Virus record (IMG/VR): IMGVR_UViG_3300031928_000027
Location: 1-22,952 of that record
Source: a virus
Reading direction: 5' to 3' (one strand)
Length of the DNA stretch: 22,952 nt
This document shows, piece by piece, positions 7,225 to 15,856 of the stretch (its first letter is position 1; each line of letters begins with the position of its first letter). Both the position numbers and the translations under genes were made by a program. The notes beneath the pieces are model-generated. The model was not told the origin of the DNA. It ran no database searches and saw only the letters and a program-made list of their open reading frames with translations.

Positions 7225-7283
7225 ATGTATATTTATGCAGTCTTATGTATAATTATACAGAGTATTAATGTATAATTATACAT
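7225..7283. repeat. Three tandem near-palindromes (operator-like)
   Basis: Copies at 7225-7239 (ATGTATATTTATGCA), 7245-7259 (ATGTATAATTATACA) and 7268-7283 (ATGTATAATTATACAT). The second and third contain the perfect 14-bp palindrome TGTATAATTATACA; the first differs from it at two positions. Starts are 20 and 23 bp apart, roughly two helical turns. They lie in the leader between the promoter at 7382-7410 and the gene starting at 7192. They could be a repressor operator cluster; in RNA, copies two and three could also pair into a 14-bp hairpin. Confidence 0.6.
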
Positions 7284-7293
7284 GATTATATGT

Positions 7294-7362
7294 TCACATG
7301 ATTTTCACCCCCTTTTTTATAGATTTGGGATTGTTTTGTGTGATTATTAGTTCGTAGTTCAT
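7294..7362 (-). CDS. Possible 22-aa leader peptide
   Basis: ATG (7360-7362) behind GAGAGG with a 6-base spacer, ending at TGA 7294-7296. The peptide begins MNYELIITQNNPKSIKKG. Its last codons contain GGGGGTGA, itself a possible ribosome binding site. It starts only about a dozen bases after the predicted transcription start and stops just before the tandem palindromes, so it could be a regulatory leader ORF. No protein function is suggested, and it may be chance. Confidence 0.3.
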   Translation of the reverse strand: MNYELIITQNNPKSIKKGVKIM

Positions 7363-7381
7363 CGCCAACCTCTCTTTAATT

Positions 7382-7410
7382 ATTATACTATTTTATTGTT
7401 TAAAAGTCAA
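7382..7410 (-). promoter_or_regulatory. Consensus sigma-A promoter (nucleotide-metabolism unit)
   Basis: On the minus strand TTGACT (7405-7410), a 17-base spacer and TATAAT (7382-7387). It lies just after the stop of the RecD-like helicase and points toward the leader ORF, the palindromes and the gene at 7192. A new transcript therefore starts here. Confidence 0.8.
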
Positions 7411-7414
7411 CATT

Positions 7415-9664
7415 TTATTTATTGATTATTAATAATTCTTTAAGGTAAGTCTTTCTGTTGAAGTCTGCTTTCTTTTTAATAGCTCTATTTACTGTTTCAA
7501 CATCACCGAAATGGAATACTTTTTGTTTTGATCTAGTTTGACCAACATAAATAAGATTACTATTGAGCATGAATGTATGTGCTTTAGGAGTAATAAGAAT
7601 AACTATCTTCGCCTGACCTCCTTGCGCCTTGAATGTCGATATTGAGTAAGACAATTTTACATTCAATAAGTCATTTTTGGTATAAACTACAACCTCATCA
7701 AACTGGATAATTGCTTTACCATATTCAATTTTAATTATTTTCCCTATTTCTCCATTTGCAATAAATGTTTTATCATCTTCGTCTATCCAACCATCTTTGA
7801 ATCTTATTGCCTTGTAATTATTAACCGTCTGAATAATTAAATCATTTTCATAGAATTTTGTATCTCCAATTTGAATATTAATACTCTTTAATGACACATT
7901 GGGATTTGATATAGGTTGTAAGTATTTATTGATATTAACCGTTCCATAATCACCAACATTGTATGATGACAATATCATTATGTCTTCTCTTAAATTTGTT
8001 GTTAATAGTTTTTGATATAGAGCAACGACATTCTTCATTATCCTTTCTTGTTGCATTGGAATAAACATATATCCTTTATCTTCTCCGAATATTTGTGGTT
8101 GTTGAGAATCTTCTAAAAATCGTTCACAATTTCTAGTTTTTGTAGCAACCGTTAATACCCCTCCTTCACCATATCTAAATATTTTAGTTAGTGAAACTAC
8201 AGGGATTAAGTTTGACTCTATCAAATCGAAGAACACATTTCCTGCCCCAACGGAAGGTATTTGCGAACTATCTCCAATCATTAATAATTTTGTCTTAGAA
8301 AAATTAATTGCTTCTAATAAATGTTTCATTAAAAATACATCTGTCATCGAAAATTCATCAACCAAGATTACATCATATGGCAATGGGCATTCTTCATTGT
8401 AACCCCATACTGGGGGTATATAAGATAACCCACGATGTATAGTAGAAGCAGGTTCTTTTGTGAATTCAGATAGCACCTTAGCAGCTCTACCCGTAGGTGC
8501 TAATAAGATAAATGATTTCTTGTTTGCTTTCAACATATCAATAATTGATTTAGTTGTTTGGCTCTTGCCCGCCCCTGCATAACCATTGAGTATACAAACA
8601 TTTGAACTACACATCATAGGAAATACTTGATACTGCTGATCTGTGAGAGTGACTTCTGAGTTACTTTTATATTGCTCTGTTTCTATATCCCATTTGTTTT
8701 CTACTTTTAAACCTTGTAAAATCTTAATAGCAATATACTTTTCTGTTTGATATGTCTCTTCTAATGATACGGTATGAGTATCTTTATCAAAGTGAATATC
8801 TTCATCATTTTTTATAATATTAACAAAGTGTTCAATACATTTTTTAGCCAAAGCTTCAGATTGTTTCCTTAAAGTCTTGATATCAATTTTTGTATTGCCA
8901 TCATTTTCGTTTTCATCTAACAAGAATATGATAGCTGATTTTTGCCTTTGACTTGAAGTTGCTAAATCAAAAGTAAAATCAATTGGTTGTTTTTCTCCTT
9001 TATTTTTCATCTCTATGCAGTTTTTATTAAATTCTAGAAGTATCTTGTCTGCGGTTTTAAATGCGATACGAGAAATGTTGCATAAACACATGTAGGGATC
9101 ATCTTGTAATTTTTCTTTAATCTTATCAACTGAACCATATTTATCATAAAGAACTTTTAATACTTTAAACTCAATGAATCCTTTAAACTCAGAAACCATT
9201 TCTGCAAGTGCAAAGTTCTCAATAATTTTACGCTTAATAACATCAAAACGAAACTGACCAATATTGTATAATTTCTTTAAGTCAATATCATCTAGACGAT
9301 TAGTGAGAACTCTATCAATAATGTCTGGATATTCCCTCATAATTTCTTCTGTGTGACTATAACTGTCTAATATACTTTGTAGGAATAGTCTAGTAGACGC
9401 TTCTGTTTTAGGTCTATCTCTTTTGATATTAATAACCTTATACTGGATACCACTTTTACCATTTTGCTCTTCTGCATTTACTTTATATTCAATTCCTTCT
9501 TCAAGATCGGGAAGATTACCAACAATGCTTACATTTCCATATTTACTAGGTTGTATATATGGAAATGTAAGATGGTCAACACTTAACCCATATATTTTAT
9601 AATCTTCAGTATTATATGGGTTATTTAAAACTGTTCCTTGAAATTCTACTAACACTTTTGCCAA
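7415..9664 (-). CDS. RecD-like superfamily 1 DNA helicase
   Basis: A 749-aa ATP-driven helicase of the RecD/RecD2 kind. The N-terminal 330 residues contain an OB-like strand region and helical repeats (LYNIGQFRFDVIKRKI), as in RecD2. The motor begins with the Q-like TDQQYQ (341-346), Walker A GYAGAGKSQ (361-369), motif Ia APTGRAAKVL (389-398), Walker B DEFS (436-439) and motif III GDSSQIPSVGAG (464-475). A late STFKAQGG element corresponds to the TxHKxQG motif of SF1B helicases. The start is TTG directly after the polymerase stop (TAATTG) with GAGGTG upstream, so the two genes are coupled. No RecB or RecC partner is present, so it probably works alone in replication or recombination. Last gene of the replication operon. 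Confidence 0.88.
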   Translation of the reverse strand: MAKVLVEFQGTVLNNPYNTEDYKIYGLSVDHLTFPYIQPSKYGNVSIVGNLPDLEEGIEYKVNAEEQNGKSGIQYKVINIKRDRPKTEASTRLFLQSILDSYSHTEEIMREYPDIIDRVLTNRLDDIDLKKLYNIGQFRFDVIKRKIIENFALAEMVSEFKGFIEFKVLKVLYDKYGSVDKIKEKLQDDPYMCLCNISRIAFKTADKILLEFNKNCIEMKNKGEKQPIDFTFDLATSSQRQKSAIIFLLDENENDGNTKIDIKTLRKQSEALAKKCIEHFVNIIKNDEDIHFDKDTHTVSLEETYQTEKYIAIKILQGLKVENKWDIETEQYKSNSEVTLTDQQYQVFPMMCSSNVCILNGYAGAGKSQTTKSIIDMLKANKKSFILLAPTGRAAKVLSEFTKEPASTIHRGLSYIPPVWGYNEECPLPYDVILVDEFSMTDVFLMKHLLEAINFSKTKLLMIGDSSQIPSVGAGNVFFDLIESNLIPVVSLTKIFRYGEGGVLTVATKTRNCERFLEDSQQPQIFGEDKGYMFIPMQQERIMKNVVALYQKLLTTNLREDIMILSSYNVGDYGTVNINKYLQPISNPNVSLKSINIQIGDTKFYENDLIIQTVNNYKAIRFKDGWIDEDDKTFIANGEIGKIIKIEYGKAIIQFDEVVVYTKNDLLNVKLSYSISTFKAQGGQAKIVILITPKAHTFMLNSNLIYVGQTRSKQKVFHFGDVETVNRAIKKKADFNRKTYLKELLIINK

Positions 9665-12094
9665 TTAATACACCTCATAATCAAATAATATTTGCTCATC
9701 TTCGTTTGATTTTCCCCATTTACCATCTATCATTATACTTTTCTTTTGTGTTTTAAATTCTCTTACCTTTATCACAGAATATAATTGGAAGGGATTTTCA
9801 ATAAATATTTTACCATCTTTTATTTTTGTTTTTATCTCTTCTCCTGAATTAATTCTTCGCAATATAACATGAGGTTTTGTTTTATCTGAAAACTTTTTCA
9901 TATCAATAATTATATAAAAATTATCTCCTGCTTGCTCGTATGTAGTGAAAATTTCATCAGTGTATTCTAATTCATTCTTAATTTGGTCTTTAATTGAGAG
10001 TTGTTTGTCTTCGTATTTACTGGTTACTTCTTTAATATAACCTATCATATCTAATTTTCTATATTGGTTTTCTGTCTTATCTTGAGAATATTTAATTAAT
10101 AACTTTTCATCTAAGTCTAATTTCCCAATATCCTTTATTTTTATTTGTTTTCGTTTACTATGTTTGTTGAACAAGTCTAGTATTTGCATTAGTCTTTTAT
10201 TCTTTCCATAATCTATGAAGTAGTTTAATATGATAAGAATATTAACTTGCCTAGCACTTACGTCTACACTATCAAATATAAGTATTAAAAGATCAACAAA
10301 ATTCATCTCTTTATTACTATCAATAATATCAATAATAGAATCTCTAATTTTATTACTAATATATTTAATATCACTTTGTAGTTTTTGTTTCTTAACTTTA
10401 GGATCTAAAAAATCATGTAATCTTTTATTAGCCATATCTAAATAATATTGTTTGTTTAATTCTTCAGGTATGGTTTTATTAGTTACCTTTTCATTATAAA
10501 TAAAACAATGCTCTGGTGTATTACCTATCTTTTCTATTTTATCTTCTGATTTTACTTTAAATATCCCATAAGCATTTTCGTCTGCGCTTGCAAAAACCCT
10601 TAGAACTCGTTCATTAATTTTCATATCACCGTATAAAGCATGTTGATATAATCTAGAAATTTTAACTATTTTTTGATACTTAATTAAGTCATTACATTCA
10701 TTAATAGTATCTTCTATTTTTTTACCTTTCACAAAATAATTTATTAATGCATCATTTATAATGGGTAAATCATAATCAATAGCATTTAGTTTTTTTACAT
10801 ATGCCCCTTTAGATTTATATTTCCCTTTTGAGTCAATAATAATATAATTATTTACATCTTTTTGATATATTTTATTAAATATATCCCATTCTAAATTTAA
10901 TCTTGTTCTAATTTCCCATTCTTTAGCTACTGATTTTATTTTTTCAACATTATTAGCATTGTCAATTTTAAGAAACAATCCATCTGTATTTGATTGTATT
11001 AATTCGCAATAAGGTTCTATTTTCTCTATTAAATCAAGTAATAATAATTGTCCAGCGATACAAACATTATTGGCCATCAAAGGATCATACAGGTTATTAT
11101 ATTCATCCTTCATTGCACCATAAGTTGCATTTAATACAATTTTATAAGGTAATTGCATAGGATTTTTTGCTGCTTTAAGTTTTAAACGAGTATCCCTAAT
11201 CTTCTTGTATTTGCTTGTATCACTTACATTTCTACTTACATACCCATACTCTATCATTAATGCAGGATAAAGACTCGCTACATCACAACAAAGAATAATT
11301 CCTTCATATGAATAATTAGGTACTGCTCCGTGAATACCTCCCCAAGCAAATACATGTTCAACCCCCGCTACCTCTGTAATTAGACTCTTTTTATAATTCA
11401 TATTTTCTTTAACATTATACCAATCTAAAATATACTTATATTTTTCAGATAAAACTAATGTATCTGGTATATTTAATTCAAATTCGTCATCTCTTTCGCT
11501 TTTTAAAGCATCTAAAATTATAGCAGATAATTGAGCTTTTGTTTTTGTAAACATGGTCATAGGTAAATCAAACGCTTTAATTAAAGCTAACTGGCTGTCA
11601 AATTCTTCTTTTCTATGATTAAATACTTCAATTGTTTGTTCAACATCGTGTGTACAATATTCTAAGACTTCTTTTAATTCTTCAGTTGTCAATTTTCTAT
11701 TTATAGTAAAAGGTATCGAGGACTCTTTGATTTTAGACCCCATGAATCCTTCTAACTGTTTTAGACTATGAAAACCAGTAGCAATATCAAAATTATTCAA
11801 TGGGAAGTCATTTGATTTTCTTACTACTTGACTGCCTTTTTTATCGTTGATAATAATTTCATTGTTGATTATATATGGATTCATACCTGATAATATCCCC
11901 TTGAGTATATATTGGTCATAGTTTCTGGAGTTATAACCAATCCAGATATCTTCTTTATGGCGTTCATAAAAATTATGTAATTCATCAGGATTGTTTACAA
12001 TTTGTGTTTTTTCTTTTGTATCTTGATTTATTATTACTACTAACCATAAATGTTTAAATACCTCAAAATCATAAAAAAGAGTTTTCAAATTCAT
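9665..12094 (-). CDS. Family B DNA polymerase with 3'-5' exonuclease and extra C-terminal region
   Basis: The replicative polymerase, 809 aa. Exonuclease motifs: Exo I FYDFEVF with D9 and E11, Exo II GYNSRNYDQ (52-60) with D59, Exo III YCTHDVEQT (145-153) with D149. Polymerase motif A is CDVASLYPA (D270-x2-SLYP), motif B is K317-x3-N321-x2-YG (KIVLNATYG), and motif C is SNTDG with D370, carrying Asn where most family B enzymes have the first Asp. The recognisable core ends near residue 560. The last 220-250 residues form an additional module ending in an OB-like strand set and an MIDGKW...FDYEVY tail, which from memory resembles the tail of some Firmicute-phage family C polymerases. ATG start; it overlaps the upstream homing gene by 4 bases (ATGA). 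Confidence 0.88.
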   Translation of the reverse strand: MNLKTLFYDFEVFKHLWLVVIINQDTKEKTQIVNNPDELHNFYERHKEDIWIGYNSRNYDQYILKGILSGMNPYIINNEIIINDKKGSQVVRKSNDFPLNNFDIATGFHSLKQLEGFMGSKIKESSIPFTINRKLTTEELKEVLEYCTHDVEQTIEVFNHRKEEFDSQLALIKAFDLPMTMFTKTKAQLSAIILDALKSERDDEFELNIPDTLVLSEKYKYILDWYNVKENMNYKKSLITEVAGVEHVFAWGGIHGAVPNYSYEGIILCCDVASLYPALMIEYGYVSRNVSDTSKYKKIRDTRLKLKAAKNPMQLPYKIVLNATYGAMKDEYNNLYDPLMANNVCIAGQLLLLDLIEKIEPYCELIQSNTDGLFLKIDNANNVEKIKSVAKEWEIRTRLNLEWDIFNKIYQKDVNNYIIIDSKGKYKSKGAYVKKLNAIDYDLPIINDALINYFVKGKKIEDTINECNDLIKYQKIVKISRLYQHALYGDMKINERVLRVFASADENAYGIFKVKSEDKIEKIGNTPEHCFIYNEKVTNKTIPEELNKQYYLDMANKRLHDFLDPKVKKQKLQSDIKYISNKIRDSIIDIIDSNKEMNFVDLLILIFDSVDVSARQVNILIILNYFIDYGKNKRLMQILDLFNKHSKRKQIKIKDIGKLDLDEKLLIKYSQDKTENQYRKLDMIGYIKEVTSKYEDKQLSIKDQIKNELEYTDEIFTTYEQAGDNFYIIIDMKKFSDKTKPHVILRRINSGEEIKTKIKDGKIFIENPFQLYSVIKVREFKTQKKSIMIDGKWGKSNEDEQILFDYEVY

Positions 12095-12732
12095 TTCTCC
12101 TTTCTAAATTTTATATTTACGGGTTTTGTTAAAGCATCAATTATGCCCCAATTTCTTTTGAGTCTATCTTGTACAGTCTTATAGTTTATCTTATAAAAAT
12201 CACACCATTCGGATAATGTTCTTGTCTCATCATTTATTATTATGATTTTATTTGACCTTTTATTATTGCCTTGAACTTTCATCGTAGTCCATCTACAATT
12301 ATTTGATTCATAATTATCATTAACGTCAATTCTATCAATGCTTAATTTATCGGAATATCCATTCTCATTGGCCCAATTATAAAAAGTTATAAATCCATTG
12401 TCTGAATTTAACCACTCGTTGCATATTAGAATTCCTCTATTACCATAACTTTCATAACTTTCTACATTTGTATTATAACATCTACTTTTCATATCATTAT
12501 AAATCCTATATAATCTACTTTTTCTTAGTCCATGTGTAGTATTTTTTTCTATCATATATTCTGATTTAAAACATCCACAAGAAGTTACTCTATTTAATTT
12601 TAAGTCTCCAGAATTAACTACAGTATTACCACCGCAATCACATTTACAATACCATTTACCTTTTCCTTGATATTCCATTACTAACAATCTTCCAAATTTA
12701 CTATCTTTTAAATTTTCGTAATGTCTTCCCAC
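12091..12732 (-). CDS. HNH-type homing endonuclease-like protein with zinc ribbon and C-terminal helix-turn-helix
   Basis: A 213-aa protein of a group common in phages as free-standing genes. N-terminal cysteines (C29, C31, C33, C52, C54; CKCDCGG and TSCGCF) suggest a zinc ribbon. The central block has ESYGNRGILICNEW (92-107) followed by LSIDRIDVNDNYESNNCRW (130-148), the Asp/Arg/Asn-rich core of a divergent HNH nuclease. The C-terminus (about 170-205, RTLSEWCDFYKINYKTVQDRL) reads as a helix-turn-helix. The start is GTG with AAGGA upstream. It is wedged between the RecB-like nuclease and polymerase genes and ends in an ATGA overlap with the polymerase start. Homing is inferred. Confidence 0.75.
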   Translation of the reverse strand: MGRHYENLKDSKFGRLLVMEYQGKGKWYCKCDCGGNTVVNSGDLKLNRVTSCGCFKSEYMIEKNTTHGLRKSRLYRIYNDMKSRCYNTNVESYESYGNRGILICNEWLNSDNGFITFYNWANENGYSDKLSIDRIDVNDNYESNNCRWTTMKVQGNNKRSNKIIIINDETRTLSEWCDFYKINYKTVQDRLKRNWGIIDALTKPVNIKFRKEK

Positions 12733-12749
12733 TTATAATATCATCCTTT

Positions 12750-13901
12750 CTAGTTTAATAAATCCTTTAACCAACTATTATCATCTTCATCAACTTTATT
12801 ATCTGTATTCTTAAACATTCCCATTGCATCAAGATATGCCTTATATGGTGCATGAATTTTCGCTGAAAATCCATTCAAATTTGCTAAAAAATAACTCTCT
12901 GTATCCGTAACGTCTTGCCACCATATTTTATTATTAAGAGTCTTCTTATACTCAATTTGTTTAATTTTAATTTCTTCTACTGTTTTAATTATATCTTTAA
13001 TTAATTCTTGAACAGATTCATCATCTAAAGATATCTCAACATAACAATCTTTAATTACAAATTTCTCTTGAATATCCTTTGGTAAATGCTCTATCGAATT
13101 ATGTATAGACATTTTATCAAGATAGTTATCAATGTCATCTTCGCTAAATTTATTATCTGATTTCTTTAACCACATTTTAGCATTTGAAGACAAACTATTC
13201 CCAATATCATTTCTTTCGATAATACGACTCTTTACTTTCCCGTTAGCTTGCATACATTCAACTTCTACATATTTAAGGAATGCCCATCTAGCAACAATTT
13301 GATCCATAGGTATATTTAATTTCTGATGAATTCCATATGAATATAAGAGTAATTGTCCACGTTCTTTTTCTATTTTTTTGCCTTTATATATACTTGATGT
13401 TTTCCAGTCGGTAATTACTAAAATATCTTTCTCATTTCTTTTTTCCATGTGTATAGCATCAATGTAAGATTGTATTAATATATTATTTATTTTTATTGGT
13501 ACAAACTGCTCACATTTTAGATTATATGGTATCGGCTGATGATTCTTGAAGAAATGCCTCATACATGCTTCATATTTATTGCCTATTTTTTTATTTTTTT
13601 CTTCATCACTCCTATCGTATTTTAATCCTCCAATAGTAAATTCAAATAATTTCTCTTCAAATATTTCTATCATATCGGCATATGAAATTTCTTTATTGTA
13701 ATATTTCTCCAATATATCATGAGATGCATTACCAAACACACCATAAATAGAATCATGTCTATCTTCTGGTATTTTTAATATGTATTTAAGGAAAAAAGTA
13801 TAAGTATCCCCTTTATATTGATTATATTTAGACCATGAATAAATCTCATCACAATCTAATTTATTAGCAATTAATTGTACTTCTTCAAATTGTTTTCTCA
13901 A
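12750..13901 (-). CDS. PD-(D/E)XK nuclease of the RecB/Cas4-like family
   Basis: A 383-aa exonuclease-type protein. The catalytic set reads in order: H61 in GNASHDILEKYY, D148 in SYIDAIH, the central VITDWKTS with D165 and K167, and motif QLLLY (Q183, Y187). This is the RecB-type nuclease signature. The C-terminal cysteine cluster of Cas4 iron-sulfur proteins is absent, so I call it RecB-like rather than Cas4. The remaining C-terminal 190 residues are helical and charged, without a recognised domain. TTG start behind AAAGGA. It lies between primase and polymerase and probably processes DNA ends in recombination-dependent replication with the SSB-like and Sak4-like proteins. Confidence 0.82.
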   Translation of the reverse strand: MRKQFEEVQLIANKLDCDEIYSWSKYNQYKGDTYTFFLKYILKIPEDRHDSIYGVFGNASHDILEKYYNKEISYADMIEIFEEKLFEFTIGGLKYDRSDEEKNKKIGNKYEACMRHFFKNHQPIPYNLKCEQFVPIKINNILIQSYIDAIHMEKRNEKDILVITDWKTSSIYKGKKIEKERGQLLLYSYGIHQKLNIPMDQIVARWAFLKYVEVECMQANGKVKSRIIERNDIGNSLSSNAKMWLKKSDNKFSEDDIDNYLDKMSIHNSIEHLPKDIQEKFVIKDCYVEISLDDESVQELIKDIIKTVEEIKIKQIEYKKTLNNKIWWQDVTDTESYFLANLNGFSAKIHAPYKAYLDAMGMFKNTDNKVDEDDNSWLKDLLN

Positions 13902-13906
13902 TTTAA

Positions 13907-14965
13907 TTAATTCCTTTCTTTAATATATTTATTATGTTCGCTTGCGTCATATACTGTTTTATATTTGAATAGATATTCATATATTTTATTAGGCGCATCC
14001 ATCGGTGCTTGCTTGTCTTGTAGTAAATCATATTTATCATAAATATAAGAAACATTTCGTATGCCATAAAATTTTTCACACATACCTCTAATATGATGTA
14101 ACTCTATTCCTACATCCATTGCAATAACTATATCAACATTCAATCCTATCAAAATTCTTACTTGTTCCTCAGATATGTCATGACTCTCAATTGCAACTAC
14201 AGTTCCGTCTTTTCTGCTGTGTCGCTTAAGGACTGATTTTTGAGATTCTGCAATTACGCAATAAGTCGCCTCTTGTATAGTTTTATAATTTTCTTGCAAC
14301 CCATAAACATTAAGTGACTTAAAATATTTCTTTAATGGAAAGTATTTTGGGATGTCCAACATTTCCCACTCTCTAATTGTTGTTCTTCCCATAATTCCTA
14401 TGAAGTCATTCTCATCTCCGCACCAGAGCCTAGTCGGTATGACTATTCTCTTCTTTTCTGCGCTATACCCAATCTTAAATACATCACATGTGAAGGGTAA
14501 AATTCCCTCTTTAAGCCAAGAAATGTGAACCAGAGGTATATACTCTTTAATGATTTCATTGTCGAACAACTCAATATCATCCAAATTAACAATACATCTT
14601 TTTCTTTTAACCTTTTTGAATACATTCAATGGGTCTTTCTTCTCAACTATTACTTCTTTTGTTTTAAATTTATACTCTAGTCCAAATAATTTATGTAGAT
14701 ATTTATTTGCTTTCGGGAAAGATATATTTTTTATAGTCATTATTAACGTAAATATATCTCCCCTTATTGTTTCGCTATCTGATTGAAATATTTTTGTACC
14801 TAGTGTCTCTTTGTTAATTGCAATATTATTTTTAGATGAATGGTTTGGTAATCCACACCTAAATTCTTTAGTATATTCTTTTAGATCATGACACTCTAAA
14901 TCTTTAATTATTTCTTGCAATTTATTATTTTCTAATATATAAGTTTTTAACTCAATAGATGTCAT
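13907..14965 (-). CDS. DnaG-type DNA primase (CHC2 + TOPRIM)
   Basis: A 352-aa primase making RNA primers for the phage fork. An N-terminal zinc-binding region of CHC2 type is suggested by C25-H26, C37 and H42 (LECHDLKEYTKEFRCGLPNH), followed by RGDIFTLI (68-75), as in short phage primases. The catalytic TOPRIM fold shows E240 (CVIAESQKSVLKRH) and D284 (VIAMDVGIEL); the second Asp of the usual DxD is a Gly here. It lacks the C-terminal helicase-binding domain of bacterial DnaG, so it is about half the usual length. ATG start behind AGGTAGGTG. It lies downstream of the DnaB-like helicase with an endonuclease gene between them. Confidence 0.8.
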   Translation of the reverse strand: MTSIELKTYILENNKLQEIIKDLECHDLKEYTKEFRCGLPNHSSKNNIAINKETLGTKIFQSDSETIRGDIFTLIMTIKNISFPKANKYLHKLFGLEYKFKTKEVIVEKKDPLNVFKKVKRKRCIVNLDDIELFDNEIIKEYIPLVHISWLKEGILPFTCDVFKIGYSAEKKRIVIPTRLWCGDENDFIGIMGRTTIREWEMLDIPKYFPLKKYFKSLNVYGLQENYKTIQEATYCVIAESQKSVLKRHSRKDGTVVAIESHDISEEQVRILIGLNVDIVIAMDVGIELHHIRGMCEKFYGIRNVSYIYDKYDLLQDKQAPMDAPNKIYEYLFKYKTVYDASEHNKYIKERN

Positions 14966-15005
14966 TCAAGTATTTTCACCTACCTTTTAAAAGTCAATTA
15001 AAAGT

Positions 15006-15845
15006 CTATTTGTAATTTTTACATAATATATTTTCATATTGTCTCTTTAACTTATCTCTACAACCATTTTTGATATTCAAATGAAGGAAGTTATATTCTT
15101 CTAAATATTTTTCTAATATTAATTGTTTATGCTTGAAATATTCTATGAATGCATTAAAAGGATTATCAAAATATCCTAAATGCTCACATTTGCCATTATT
15201 TGAAATATTACACGCATATTTTTCTTTTATTTGATTGTAGGATACTCCTGGATATCCACTAGTATTATGCTTCTGAATATTTGTAAAAAAATTATTTATT
15301 TTCCCAGGTATAAATACACAATTTTGTAAATTATATATTTTTGTATCAGTTAAAATATCTTTATCAATTTCAAATTTAATACCTTGATGATCTATCATAT
15401 CTTGATAACCCAATATTTTAGGTATGCTTTGAATAAAATATTCAAAGCATAACCATCTATCATCTACAATACAATCTTTATATGTTTCTTCTTTGATATG
15501 AAATTTTTCATCATAACATCTTTGCAACATTGACACCCACATATTTATATATAAATTATGTTTAACATTTTTTATATATCCATAGTATCCTTTATTATAA
15601 ATGATTGGTTTAAGAGAATCTTTTAAATTACCATTTACAATACTACACCCAATAGCAATAGTTTGATAACCAGTATTTTTAAATTCAACTACATACCGTT
15701 TATTTCCTGTCTTAGAACCGTTTGTATCATATACACCTAAAACTTTATATTCTCCAAATCTTTTACTTGTAAAAGATTTTCCAATATATTTATTTCTATC
15801 ATTCTGATTTTCTATGTCTTTATTAATACTATACTTTTTAATCAA
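15006..15845 (-). CDS. HNH/AP2-type homing endonuclease-like protein
   Basis: A 279-aa protein. The frame is open to a TTG at 15861-15863 (285 aa), but GGAG (15854-15857) stands 8 bases before the TTG at 15843-15845, which is chosen. The N-terminal domain (GKSFTSKRFGEYKVLGVYD and a NTGYQT strand) and the middle block (MWVSMLQRCYDEKFH, later EIDKDIL and NCVFIPGKINNFF) match a group of phage endonuclease-like proteins. The C-terminus (about 205-260, NTSGYPGVSYNQIKEKYAC, then GYFDNPFNAFIEY) is an AP2-type DNA-binding domain. No canonical HNH triad is obvious, so catalytic competence is uncertain. It lies between helicase and primase genes; its ribosome binding site overlaps the helicase stop. 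Confidence 0.72.
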   Translation of the reverse strand: MIKKYSINKDIENQNDRNKYIGKSFTSKRFGEYKVLGVYDTNGSKTGNKRYVVEFKNTGYQTIAIGCSIVNGNLKDSLKPIIYNKGYYGYIKNVKHNLYINMWVSMLQRCYDEKFHIKEETYKDCIVDDRWLCFEYFIQSIPKILGYQDMIDHQGIKFEIDKDILTDTKIYNLQNCVFIPGKINNFFTNIQKHNTSGYPGVSYNQIKEKYACNISNNGKCEHLGYFDNPFNAFIEYFKHKQLILEKYLEEYNFLHLNIKNGCRDKLKRQYENILCKNYK

Positions 15846-15856
15846 AAATATTTCTC

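Noticed and set aside
12750-13901. RecB-like nuclease considered as Cas4 of a phage CRISPR system
   Set aside because: No C-terminal iron-sulfur cysteines, no CRISPR repeats and no other cas genes. Its place in the replication operon fits recombination instead.
14443-14625. 60-codon minus-strand frame inside the primase gene
   Set aside because: Fully contained in the primase in another frame, with no separate start signal.
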